Assembly: GCF_024300825.1 (NCBI RefSeq)
Contig: NZ_CP101323.1
Coordinates: 3,100,001-3,164,000, forward strand
Reading direction: 5' to 3'
DNA: 64,000 nt
From: Natronomonas gomsonensis
GTDB taxonomy: Archaea; Halobacteriota; Halobacteria; Halobacteriales; Haloarculaceae
The notes under the pieces are model-generated. The model was given only the letters and a program-made list of their open reading frames with translations. It had not been told where the DNA came from and did not search any database. Positions 52,065 to 59,068 of this stretch are shown piece by piece. How positions within the stretch are numbered: position 1 is the first letter of the stretch; each line of letters begins with the position of its first letter. Position numbers and translations under genes: made by a program.

Positions 52065-52077
52065 AGGAGGTCAATAC

Positions 52078-52120
52078 ACCGGTTCTACACGCGGTTTTAT
52101 TAAATTGATAAAAAACCGGT
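52078..52120. terminator. AT-rich inverted repeat after the SDR gene
   Basis: ACCGGTT (52078-52084) is repeated inverted as AACCGGT (52114-52120) around an AT-rich loop of 29 bases containing T- and A-runs. It may end the SDR transcript. The stem is only seven pairs, so the call is weak. Confidence 0.3.
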
Positions 52121-52137
52121 AATCTCCCGAGTAAATT

Positions 52138-52150
52138 CCTTTTATTTATC
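52138..52150 (+). promoter_or_regulatory. TATA-like element of the Gly-rich secreted protein gene
   Basis: CCTTTTATTTATC centred about 28 bases before ATG 52172; decides this start over the upstream GTG 52160. Confidence 0.6.
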
Positions 52151-52171
52151 AGTTCTCGGTTGGCGTGTAGT

Positions 52172-52645
52172 ATGACTCGACGTACCACGACACGCGCTGG
52201 CGTCGCCCTGCTGGCGGCGTTCTGTGTCGCGACCATGTTCGTCGCCCCCGCGGCGGCACAACTCGGTGGAATCGGCGACCAAGTTCCCGACGGTCCCAGT
52301 GGCGGTGACATTACCGGTGACCTGATTCTCGACGCCGACGGCAGCGGCGGCGAGGGCGGCGGCGAAGTCGGCGTCGAAAGCGGCCAGGGCAACGCCTCCG
52401 GTAGCGGTTCCGCTGCTGTCGATGCCGAAGAGCCGAGCGTCGAAGTTTCGGCCTCGGGTGGCGGCGATGTCGCCGGCCAAGGTGCGGAAGCCGGAATCGA
52501 CTGTGAACTCAGCCAGCAGTCCGCACAGAACCCCCAGGAGACCTGTGAATTCGAGACGCCGGGTGGCGGTGACACCCCCGCGCCGGAACCGCCGGAACTC
52601 CCCGAGTTCCCTGGCGGCGGTGAACTCCCGGCCGACCTGCTGTAG
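52172..52645 (+). CDS. Secreted Gly/Ser/Glu-rich acidic protein
   Basis: 157 residues from ATG 52172. Sec-type signal peptide: MTRRTTTRAG, hydrophobic core VALLAAFCVATMFVAPAAA (about 11-29), cleavage near AAA-Q. The mature part is a low-complexity acidic chain rich in Gly, Glu, Ser and Asp (GSGGEGGGEVGVESGQG) with one possible disulfide pair (DCELSQQSAQNPQETC) and a Pro-rich end (PAPEPPELPEFPGGGELP). No C-terminal anchor. A secreted surface-associated or extracellular protein of unknown role. It is the last gene before the provirus integrase. Confidence 0.65.
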   Translation: MTRRTTTRAGVALLAAFCVATMFVAPAAAQLGGIGDQVPDGPSGGDITGDLILDADGSGGEGGGEVGVESGQGNASGSGSAAVDAEEPSVEVSASGGGDVAGQGAEAGIDCELSQQSAQNPQETCEFETPGGGDTPAPEPPELPEFPGGGELPADLL

Positions 52646-52724
52646 ATAGTCGCTCGAACATTTTCGCTTTTCGTTACTCGGTTCGTAGCGACCGCACAGT
52701 CGAAATAACTCCGAAAACAAGCCA

Positions 52725-52743
52725 TCGAGGAGGCGCTCCTCGA
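52725..52743. repeat. Perfect short hairpin in the chromosome-provirus junction
   Basis: TCGAGGAG pairs with CTCCTCGA around a three-base loop, 19 bases in all, in the 227-base non-coding gap between the Gly-rich gene and the integrase stop. It may terminate one of the two converging transcripts or belong to the attachment region. No tRNA 3' end is visible in this gap. Confidence 0.45.
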
Positions 52744-52872
52744 CGCCGTATTCGTTTACTTTGTCTCATCTCAGTAATGGTCGACACGCACGGCTGGAAC
52801 TGACGTAGCGGCGGTGTAGAAAGCGAGTGGGTTCGGGCAGCATACTTCTGGGACGGAAATCCGCCGCTCAGA

Positions 52873-53949
52873 TTAGCTCGAATCATCGTCACCTCCGTCG
52901 AGGTCGAGGCGAAGTTTATCCAACTGCGGCCGACGCCGATTCTCCATCTCGTCGCGGCGAGAGGCCTTGTCGTAGTGGCGGCGAATCGTTCGAAGCGAAG
53001 CGTTCACTCGCTTCGCTGTATCTTCCGGATCGAAACCGCGGTCCTGGTGGAACGTTACCGAACCCGTTCGCACCGCGTGGGGTGACCGCGAGGAAGGGCA
53101 TTGACTTGCCTTGCTTTGAACAGTCAATTCGCACTCGGCCCGCTTCCGGTCGTGCGGGCAGGGGTCGGTATGCCAGCAGGGTTGCGTTGCTTGATATATC
53201 CAACTCCGTATAGCGTTCTTGGAGGCCCGACCGTACTCCGATCGCGTGGTGAACAGCGGGGCACGGCCGCTCTCGTCGTGGCGGTCGTGCCGGTGTTCCT
53301 CGATGTAGGTGTCCAACACCTCCGAGACCTCCGGGAGGATTCCCACGTCGCGTTCGCCGCCGAGCTTGTTCTTCAACGGAGTGCCGGTGTTCGGCCGGTG
53401 ACGGAACTCCAGTACGCGGAAATCGCTATCGTAGTCGTCAAGGTCGAGGGCACGGAGGCCGCCGATTCGAGCGCCGACGTGCCACGCCACTTCGAGAACC
53501 GCGTGCCACTTCGTTCCGTAGAGGCCGTTCGACCGTTTGCGGAAGTGCTTCAGTAGGGTCTTCGCGTCCTCGGTGGCGAGTTTGTCGTCGCGGGACTGTT
53601 CGGAAACAGGAGCTCGAGGAACGTGGACCGACTCGTGGAGGCCGTCGGCAACGACCCCGATGTCCTCGCAGAACTCGATGAACCGTTTGACCAGTCCCAT
53701 CTGGTTCTCCAGACTCGTCGACGCGATCTCTTCGGAGCGGTCGGTTTCGTAGAGTTCGAAATCGTAGCCGGTGAGGTCCGACACCTGCTCGATGCCTTCG
53801 TCCTCACACCACAGTACGAACTGACGGAGGTCGAGGCGGTAGGCGTCGACGGTGGCGTCGGCCCGATCACGCCGAAGCCGACCGAGGTACTTCTGGACCG
53901 CATCCCGGACGGTCAAGTCCTCCGGCGGTCCACGACGGTCGGCACTCAT
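52873..53949 (-). CDS. int: Tyrosine recombinase/integrase with cysteine-rich insert
   Basis: 358 residues. An N-terminal SAM-like core-binding domain (about 15-110) precedes the catalytic domain. That domain shows the first Arg in WHVGARIGGLRALDLDDYD (R161), K193 in LKNKLGGERDVGI, the H291-AV-R294 box in SPHAVRTGS, a later His near 301 or 325, and Tyr326 in RRHYDKAS. Between Lys and the His-x-x-Arg box is an insert with cysteines 258, 264, 273 and 284 (CWHTDPCPHDRKRAEC), a likely zinc site. It catalyses integration and excision of the provirus. The start overlaps the stop of the upstream zinc-ribbon gene (ATGA). Similar to the SNJ2-group integrase family. Confidence 0.92.
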   Translation of the reverse strand: MSADRRGPPEDLTVRDAVQKYLGRLRRDRADATVDAYRLDLRQFVLWCEDEGIEQVSDLTGYDFELYETDRSEEIASTSLENQMGLVKRFIEFCEDIGVVADGLHESVHVPRAPVSEQSRDDKLATEDAKTLLKHFRKRSNGLYGTKWHAVLEVAWHVGARIGGLRALDLDDYDSDFRVLEFRHRPNTGTPLKNKLGGERDVGILPEVSEVLDTYIEEHRHDRHDESGRAPLFTTRSEYGRASKNAIRSWIYQATQPCWHTDPCPHDRKRAECELTVQSKASQCPSSRSPHAVRTGSVTFHQDRGFDPEDTAKRVNASLRTIRRHYDKASRRDEMENRRRPQLDKLRLDLDGGDDDSS

Positions 53950-54104
53950 ACGACGAACTCACCGACTGTCCCGGTCACGTCTTTCTCGCAGTGCCGACAC
54001 CAGAATTTGACTTCATCGCCCTTCTGTTCGTGGTCGTGAACGTGGTGAACCGTCGAATTCCCGCAGTCGGGACACTCGTGTTCGTGATGGGGGAGCGAAA
54101 TCAT
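53946..54104 (-). CDS. Small zinc-ribbon protein, int operon
   Basis: 52 residues from ATG 54104 (MISLPHHEHECPDC); longer starts are out of phase with the gene before. Two CxxC pairs, HECPDCGNSTVHH and FWCRHCEKDV, form a zinc ribbon with several histidines. ATGA overlaps on both sides place it between the other zinc-ribbon gene and int. In SNJ2-like viruses two small proteins from the int operon assist the integrase; this is a plausible counterpart by position. Confidence 0.8.
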   Translation of the reverse strand: MISLPHHEHECPDCGNSTVHHVHDHEQKGDEVKFWCRHCEKDVTGTVGEFVV

Positions 54105-54328
54105 CGGTGCCCCTCCTGATGAATCGGGTTTCGACAGTCGGGACAGTCGATAGGGTGGCCCGGTGATTCTCGCCACTCAAAGACATCACGACCACAACTC
54201 AGACAGAAGTAGAACAGCTGTACTCGGTGCGGTCGCGGCTCAGGCCCAGAGCGAGTGTCGTCGGTTACTTGTACGCGTGGTTCCTCTCCGTCCGTGCGGG
54301 CTTCGCCCGCGTAGGTAGGTTCCGACAT
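54101..54328 (-). CDS. Small zinc-ribbon protein, first gene of int operon
   Basis: 75 residues. An acidic, unstructured N-terminus (MSEPTYAGEARTDGEEP) is followed by a zinc ribbon YFCLSCGRDVFEW and DCPDCRNPIH (CxxC and CxxC). Stop overlaps the next start (ATGA). It is the promoter-proximal gene of the int operon; a long structured leader precedes it. A role as recombination directionality or regulatory factor is inferred from position. Confidence 0.8.
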   Translation of the reverse strand: MSEPTYAGEARTDGEEPRVQVTDDTRSGPEPRPHRVQLFYFCLSCGRDVFEWRESPGHPIDCPDCRNPIHQEGHR

Positions 54329-54341
54329 TCGTAGTTACCCC

Positions 54342-54426
54342 GGAGCCACCTTCTACGGGCCGTGTACCAGCACGGCCCGACCTTCCTGACGACCAGCAGC
54401 GCCGCCAGTCAGGGCTCGGTGGCCCC
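54342..54426 (-). ncRNA. Structured leader or small RNA before the int operon
   Basis: The region folds as a three-way junction. The outer stem is GG-A-GCCACC (54342-54350) with GGTGGC-C-CC (54418-54426, one mismatch), arm A is an 8-pair perfect hairpin (54357-54364/54371-54378) and arm B a 6-pair stem (54385-54390/54408-54413). On the minus strand this is the 5' leader of the zinc-ribbon/int transcript, between the palindromic promoter and the start at 54328, and a nine-codon frame (54409-54438) begins it. Whether it is a control leader or a free RNA cannot be told. Confidence 0.45.
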
Positions 54427-54443
54427 GAGTACGCCCATGCCTT

Positions 54444-54465
54444 CTCGTTACATAAATGTAACGAG
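54444..54465. promoter_or_regulatory. Palindromic operator 1 over the leftward int-operon promoter
   Basis: A perfect 10-base inverted repeat: CTCGTTACAT, spacer AA, ATGTAACGAG. Its centre holds a TATA-like TTTAT on the minus strand, about 26 bases ahead of the likely transcript start near 54430. A repressor bound here would block TBP for the int operon. Confidence 0.7.
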
Positions 54466-54489
54466 CGGATTGAAAGTACCACGACGGGC

Positions 54490-54512
54490 ATATACGTGAT
54501 TAACACGTATAT
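54490..54512. promoter_or_regulatory. Palindromic operator 2 over the rightward repressor promoter
   Basis: A perfect 9-base inverted repeat: ATATACGTG, spacer ATTAA, CACGTATAT. Its right arm runs into TATATTA, about 30 bases before ATG 54542, the TATA position of a leaderless transcript. It is 24 bases from operator 1, with different arms, so two proteins or two modes of binding are possible. Confidence 0.7.
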
Positions 54513-54541
54513 TAGGTTGTTAGGGGCGAGTACGTAATCAA

Positions 54542-54862
54542 ATGCGCCGTTCCGGCTCGTGGCAAAGCGTTTGGGACGACCGAATCTTAGAGTGGCTACG
54601 CGAGAACGAGGGGGATGGAACACCGAAACAGATCAAGGATAGCGGAATGGTCCGAGTTTCTCGCGCCCAGATTTCGCGTCGTCTGAAGAAATTGGCCGAA
54701 CACGACCTTGTTCGACACATCGGGAACGGTGCGTACGTGATTACCGAGCAGGGGGAAGCCTACCTCGATGAAGAATACGACGCCGACCGAGGCGTCTACA
54801 TGAACCGAGATGCCGTCGACGACGAATCCGAGAACGGAGCCGACACCGCAAGCGACGTGTAA
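54542..54862 (+). CDS. PhiH1-type winged-helix repressor-like protein
   Basis: 106 residues. Winged helix in 12-75: WDDRILEWLRENEGDGTPKQI, VRVSRAQISRRLKKLAEHDLVRHIGNGAYVITEQGEAYL (key VSRAQISRRLKKLAEHDLV). This resembles the repressor of halovirus phiH1 and the many similar proteins of haloarchaeal proviruses. The acidic tail (DDESENGADTASDV) is unstructured. It is transcribed away from int across the control region with two palindromes, as expected for the regulator of lysogeny. Confidence 0.85.
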   Translation: MRRSGSWQSVWDDRILEWLRENEGDGTPKQIKDSGMVRVSRAQISRRLKKLAEHDLVRHIGNGAYVITEQGEAYLDEEYDADRGVYMNRDAVDDESENGADTASDV

Positions 54863-54877
54863 CCCAATCCGCCCTCC

Positions 54878-55171
54878 ATGCCTGTTCGACTAACCGCCCG
54901 CTGGCAACAGACGCTCGACGATAGAATCATCGAACATCTGGACGACGAATCATGGTCGACACCGGGATACATGGAAATGGTTCCGGGCATCGACGCGACG
55001 AAGGCACAGATTCGAGATCGTTGTCGGGTGTTGGCCGATGCTGGCTTAGTGGCGTTACAGCAGGAGGAAGGTTGGTATGTGGAATTGACGACGTTGGGGG
55101 AGTTGTATCTGGAAGGGGAAGCAGATATTGACCTGTATCCAAGGCCGCGACATCCGACAGTTCTGGAATAA
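54878..55171 (+). CDS. Second winged-helix repressor-like protein
   Basis: 97 residues, 15 bases after the first. WQQTLDDRIIEHLDDESWSTPGYMEM (key DDRIIEHLDDE) parallels WDDRILEWLRENE of the first protein, followed by ATKAQIRDRCRVLADAGLVALQQEEGWYVELTTLGELYLEGE (key AQIRDRCRVLADAGLV). Same fold, diverged recognition helix, no acidic tail. A tandem duplicate that may bind the other operator; composition at its 3' end already drifts toward AT. Confidence 0.8.
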   Translation: MPVRLTARWQQTLDDRIIEHLDDESWSTPGYMEMVPGIDATKAQIRDRCRVLADAGLVALQQEEGWYVELTTLGELYLEGEADIDLYPRPRHPTVLE

Positions 55172-55235
55172 AGCTGTCTCTACCTTAGGCAAACGACAGA
55201 AGTGAGTATTGTTACTTGATTTCAGAGCGTTCTGA

Positions 55236-56255
55236 TTAATTTGGAACGCTGAATATTCCGTCAGGGACAGTAGGAGATACACTAACACTTCCCCTCATAC
55301 AAGTAATATTTATGGTACCATATTGTCTGGTTGACCAAATCTCAGTGTCTGAGCTACAAACCTCTCGGTATTTTTCATGAGCATCTGTTGAGGGTTTTTT
55401 CCCTACGCTTAGAATAATATGGTCTGGATCCATCGCTTCAACCGCTTCTTGATGGAAGCCATTTTCACGACCATGATGTGAGGCCTTCAGAATAGTAACA
55501 TCCTCTAAGACACCCTTTCCATGCTCATCAATAATTTCTTCCCAAGCATCTTGTTCCGCATCGCCAGGTAGTAGAATAGCCTGGTTATTATGAGTAATTT
55601 TGAGAACGTAACTAATATCATTATATTTTTGCGTTTCTTCACCCTCATACTGGTCGTTTAATTCGGATACAAAACTAGGTGAAGGGTGAAGAATCTGGAT
55701 ATTATCCTGGTCCCAGTAGTTCTTCTGAGAGCCTGGGGTAGGGCTTATACTCGAATGATTTGTATCTCCCTCTCTAATGTCTGTGTAACGCATCCAGTCT
55801 TCTTTTGAATATTCCTCTGGCCACTCCTCATCGAGATCTTGTTCCTTTTTGTGGTTTGTATCCCAGAGAACGTCGAACCCAATTTCATCATCCAGCCGTG
55901 CTAATCCAGATAGATGATCCATATCCGGATGTGTGGAGATAAACCGCCATATTTCGCTTTGTATACCCCCAAATTCAGAGTTATAGTATTCAATGGGGTC
56001 ATCTAGATATTTCTCTGCATAATCTTCAGGCGAGACGAAATCCTTGCTTTTGCTGGAACTGTACTCTAAATAATTATTGAGTCCTGCAACTAGTTCGTCG
56101 TACTTGTCTGGTTTTCGATGTTTCCAATCGTTGATATCAACAAACGAAATTCTACCTTCTTTTCCATCACGATGGTCGTTAGGATGTCGGATTATCGTAC
56201 AATCCCCGTGGTCAACGTTCAGGAAGTGTAGTTGAAGCCAGTTTTGAGCACTCAT
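55236..56255 (-). CDS. Stand-alone ComEC-like MBL-fold protein (AT-rich cargo)
   Basis: 339 residues. A metallo-beta-lactamase fold of the ComEC/Rec2 type is visible in LQLHFLNVDHGDCTIIRHP (key NVDHGDCTI), the metal motif STHPDMDHLSGL (HxxxDH, about 107-118), LLPGDAEQDAWE (key PGDAE), ILKASHHGRENGF (key SHHG) and the C-terminal LSVGKKPSTDAHEK and GTINITC. In ComEC such a domain degrades DNA, but stand-alone members occur near membrane or effector genes. No signal peptide or membrane helix. It is AT-rich compared with all chromosomal genes here. Lies downstream of two membrane genes on the same strand. Confidence 0.85.
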   Translation of the reverse strand: MSAQNWLQLHFLNVDHGDCTIIRHPNDHRDGKEGRISFVDINDWKHRKPDKYDELVAGLNNYLEYSSSKSKDFVSPEDYAEKYLDDPIEYYNSEFGGIQSEIWRFISTHPDMDHLSGLARLDDEIGFDVLWDTNHKKEQDLDEEWPEEYSKEDWMRYTDIREGDTNHSSISPTPGSQKNYWDQDNIQILHPSPSFVSELNDQYEGEETQKYNDISYVLKITHNNQAILLPGDAEQDAWEEIIDEHGKGVLEDVTILKASHHGRENGFHQEAVEAMDPDHIILSVGKKPSTDAHEKYREVCSSDTEIWSTRQYGTINITCMRGSVSVSPTVPDGIFSVPN

Positions 56256-56361
56256 ATCATCACCTCAAAGGAGGAATTGAGCATACTTACTGGTTCAACT
56301 GATTCTATATAAACAGTATCAGACCGGAGTAAAAGTAAAGCGGAAAACCCGGCTTGTGAAA

Positions 56362-57054
56362 TTATTTATTACAATTTTGGTAAAAATCAAGGAACACGTA
56401 TCTAAGGAATACCCTCTCAAATTTCTGCTTCCGTTTTTTAAACACATATGTGGCGAGGATGGATATTACGAATACCGCTATTAGAACCTTCCAAGAGGTA
56501 GTAAGTGGTCCACAAACCGTCAAAATAGTCGAAAGAACAGTAGCGAATAGCAAAATCACCGACATACTCCACATACTTCGATGGAAGGTGTGAATAGTCT
56601 GAAATCGAAGAGCGCGAGAGGCCTCCTGTGTCTCGAGATAACTAAGAACTAATAGGAGAAGTTTTGGAGACTCTGGGAATTCATTAGAGAGACCAAATTT
56701 GGATTTTACATTTTCTACAAAATTGTCCTCGATCTCGGTTCGCTGGCCTATTGGTAGTTCATCGTCTTCATTACGAATAGACTTCACCGTCCGAGAAAAG
56801 AGGTCATCACCACCATGATAATACTGTTGTGAGAAGCGGTCAAGCCGACTACCGAACCATTGTATTATATGGCCCGCAATGAAGCCGAAAACCAATATTC
56901 CGGCAATTGCAGCTGTGGAGGATATGGAGTGAGGAACGCCGAGCCAGGAAACGGGAAATAATATCGCAAAAAAGAGTATGAGTGCTATCCCTGGAATTAG
57001 ATTTGCCAAAAGATCATATAAGTCAAGCGTGGTCAGAGTCCGTCCTAAGGACAT
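56362..57054 (-). CDS. Unrecognised four-helix membrane protein (AT-rich cargo)
   Basis: 230 residues from ATG 57054, preceded by a TATA-like ATTATATCA about 30 bases upstream; an ATG at 57093 gives 13 more residues. Two helices near the N-terminus (LIPGIALILFFAILFPVSWL, and AAIAGILVFGFIAGHIIQWF), a soluble middle of about 100 residues (RNEDDELPIGQRTEIEDNF, EFPESPKLLLLVLSYLET), then two helices (SVILLFATVLSTILTVCG and KVLIAVFVISILATYVF) and a basic tail KKRKQKFERV. No family recognised. The 2+2 topology with a cytosolic domain resembles a channel or effector, but that is inference. Confidence 0.65.
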   Translation of the reverse strand: MSLGRTLTTLDLYDLLANLIPGIALILFFAILFPVSWLGVPHSISSTAAIAGILVFGFIAGHIIQWFGSRLDRFSQQYYHGGDDLFSRTVKSIRNEDDELPIGQRTEIEDNFVENVKSKFGLSNEFPESPKLLLLVLSYLETQEASRALRFQTIHTFHRSMWSMSVILLFATVLSTILTVCGPLTTSWKVLIAVFVISILATYVFKKRKQKFERVFLRYVFLDFYQNCNK

Positions 57055-57125
57055 ATTTGATTTGTATAGTTTATCCCTGATATAATGAACCAACGAAAAC
57101 AGATTGTATTTAGAATATTTCCACC

Positions 57126-57142
57126 CCCCCTCAAGGAGGGGG
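57126..57142. repeat. GC-rich hairpin between the two cargo membrane genes
   Basis: CCCCCTC and GAGGGGG pair around the loop AAG inside an otherwise AT-rich region. Such C-run hairpins with 'TCAAGGAG' loops are often seen at ends of IS200/IS605-type elements and as terminators in haloarchaea. No transposase is visible, so it may be a relic or a terminator of the 57236-58018 gene. Confidence 0.4.
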
Positions 57143-57235
57143 TTCGGTCGTCACCAACGCAGGGTGGATTGGTTGTTCGGTGGTCGGAAAGGGGTAATAG
57201 TATACGAAAGTGAGTGCGGAATGTTCCCTCTTGAA

Positions 57236-58018
57236 TCAGTCCAATATTATCTGGCGGTCTTTGACAGCTAAAACTAGACGCTTCATCAAATATAGAACGA
57301 AGGAGACGATCAGCAGTATCAAGAAAAATACTCCCAGTAGGATAGTGAAGCCTAAAAACAGAACCAAAAACAGCTCTTTGGCATACTGTATAGTGAAGAA
57401 TTGAGCTGAAGATTCAGTATTTACCTCAGAAATGAGAAACCCGGAAACCCAAATCCAGAATATTAGGCCAATGACCACACTTACGCCTTGTATGAGTTTT
57501 CCAGTACCAAACTGATCATCGAAATAATCTGATACGCGAATGATTGGTTGCCAGACTAAAGCAGGGAGCATGATTCCACTGAGATAGGCTATCATTATTA
57601 TATACGGCATCCATATTGTCGGAAATTGCACCACAACTGCCGTTAGAACTCCAATCAATGGGACATAAAACGCACCGAATGCCACCAATCCTACGTTGGG
57701 AAATGAATACCATGTGCCGTTGTGATTTATCCGTCTGAGCAGATCTACTAGAATTACAATTGAAAGAATAATCACCAAACTAAAGCCCATAACCACAACT
57801 ATGTTCTGAGCCAAATCTGAGTTTATTACGTCAGATGCGGCTTGCCTAGCATAAATGCTAGTAGCTCCAAACACACCAATTAGTGTGAATATAGTAGAGT
57901 TCGAATTCAGGAAGTCAGACAATTCCTCTACCGGGCTATAGAGGAAAGGATAAATCCATTCTTCAAGAAAGAGTTGAAAAAGTGTTCTATCAATTAATTC
58001 AGTATCTGAGGGAGCCAT
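57236..58018 (-). CDS. Unrecognised polytopic membrane protein (AT-rich cargo)
   Basis: 260 residues, about six helices: TIFTLIGVFGATSIYARQ, NIVVVMGFSLVIILSIVIL, VGLVAFGAFYVPLIGVLTAVV, WMPYIIMIAYLSGIMLPALV, GVSVVIGLIFWIWVSGFLI and LVLFLGFTILLGVFFLILL, then a basic end (YLMKRLVLAVKDRQ). A helical soluble N-terminus (ELIDRTLFQLFLEEW). No conserved motif recognised. AT-rich codons contrast with the ATPase gene 60 bases upstream. Possibly expressed as read-through of the viral operon. Confidence 0.65.
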   Translation of the reverse strand: MAPSDTELIDRTLFQLFLEEWIYPFLYSPVEELSDFLNSNSTIFTLIGVFGATSIYARQAASDVINSDLAQNIVVVMGFSLVIILSIVILVDLLRRINHNGTWYSFPNVGLVAFGAFYVPLIGVLTAVVVQFPTIWMPYIIMIAYLSGIMLPALVWQPIIRVSDYFDDQFGTGKLIQGVSVVIGLIFWIWVSGFLISEVNTESSAQFFTIQYAKELFLVLFLGFTILLGVFFLILLIVSFVLYLMKRLVLAVKDRQIILD

Positions 58019-58078
58019 TGTAATCGGGGAATTTCATCGGGAGTTGAGAATCCAGCGATAATAAATCCCACATCCCAA

Positions 58079-59068
58079 TTATTGGCTTGGACCACGATTA
58101 CGAAGAAGTTCAAGCAACTCCGACCAATTAAGATCTTCGGCGAACAGGTCGGCACGGAGGTCCCACGCCCACGGTGCAGCATCGTCCGGGTCGTACTGGT
58201 GTGAAGTCGCTTCCAGATTCTCGGCCGTAAGTAGTTCGTCGCTTGGGTAGTCCGCATCAGCCGCCCACCGCTCGAAGAACTCCACGACGTCTTTCTCCAG
58301 CTTGTAGTACGCGAGAGTCGCCAGCCGCTTCGCTTCCGGATGGAGGTCCTTCCCGGTGTGACAAATGACGCCCGCAGCGTCGACGCCGATTTTAGCGAAT
58401 CGCTTGGCGAGTGGGGTCCATTGGGTCGCTACCTCCCGTCGATACACGCGGGCGTCCATGTGCGTCGAGGCTTCGTCGACGACGATGAACTTCGGTTGGT
58501 CCCGGTGTTCGAGCAGCTGCACCGCGAGGTCGTGACAGGATGTGACGACGTGATCCGTCCGGTCCCACGACCGGATGTTTGAGAGAACGAGGAGATCGTC
58601 ATCAAGGGCGAGGTCCCGAATCTCGACGAGTTCGCTCATTGTGTTCGTCTTTCCGGTGTTCGGGTTTCCAGCACCAACGATGAACGCCGGAGCGTCGTTG
58701 TTCTCCAGCCACGAGTTGATACGCATCGGTAGCCGCAGCGAGGAAGCGTCGAGGTCCTTGTCGGTGATGCCGGTGAGTCGAGAAACGACCGAGGCGTTAT
58801 CGGTGTGGACGGCATCGGAGGCCGCGTCGGTGAAGAACGTCGAGCGAAGGCTTCGCCCGAGTTCCGTTTCGTAGAACGAACTGGCATCGAGGTCACGGTC
58901 GGAGAGATCCCCATCGAACAGCGATTCCATGAACGACAGCGACGACCGAATTTCCGGGTCCGACAGCACGCCAGCGTGCGGATAGAGGTCTTCGCCCGCT
59001 TCCATCTGACCGTGTACCTGTTCGCGCAGCTTCGCCGCGTTGTAGAGATTATCGTGTTCGTTACCCAT
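58079..59068 (-). CDS. VP8-like P-loop ATPase
   Basis: 329 residues. Walker A GAGNPNTGKTNT (about 132-143) and Walker B KFIVVDEAS (193-201), followed by TQWTPLAKRFAKIGVDAAGVICHTGKD (key FAKIGVDAAGVICHTG). The N-terminal 120 residues are helical. It occupies the place of the putative ATPase VP8 in pleolipoviruses, likely a packaging or assembly motor. Start overlaps the stop of the preceding gene by 8 bases. GC-rich like the viral core. Confidence 0.85.
   Translation of the reverse strand: MGNEHDNLYNAAKLREQVHGQMEAGEDLYPHAGVLSDPEIRSSLSFMESLFDGDLSDRDLDASSFYETELGRSLRSTFFTDAASDAVHTDNASVVSRLTGITDKDLDASSLRLPMRINSWLENNDAPAFIVGAGNPNTGKTNTMSELVEIRDLALDDDLLVLSNIRSWDRTDHVVTSCHDLAVQLLEHRDQPKFIVVDEASTHMDARVYRREVATQWTPLAKRFAKIGVDAAGVICHTGKDLHPEAKRLATLAYYKLEKDVVEFFERWAADADYPSDELLTAENLEATSHQYDPDDAAPWAWDLRADLFAEDLNWSELLELLRNRGPSQ

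Noticed and set aside
52646-52872. Possible tRNA fragment or attL repeat left of the integrase
   Set aside because: No T-arm or tRNA 3' end could be recognised, and the second copy would lie outside the window.
54240-54623. Minus-strand open frame spanning the provirus control region
   Set aside because: It runs across both palindromes and the divergent gene start, and its product has no protein-like pattern.
57210-57404. Short plus-strand frame in the AT-rich cargo
   Set aside because: Basic, low-complexity product opposite the C-terminus of the membrane gene; no start signal.
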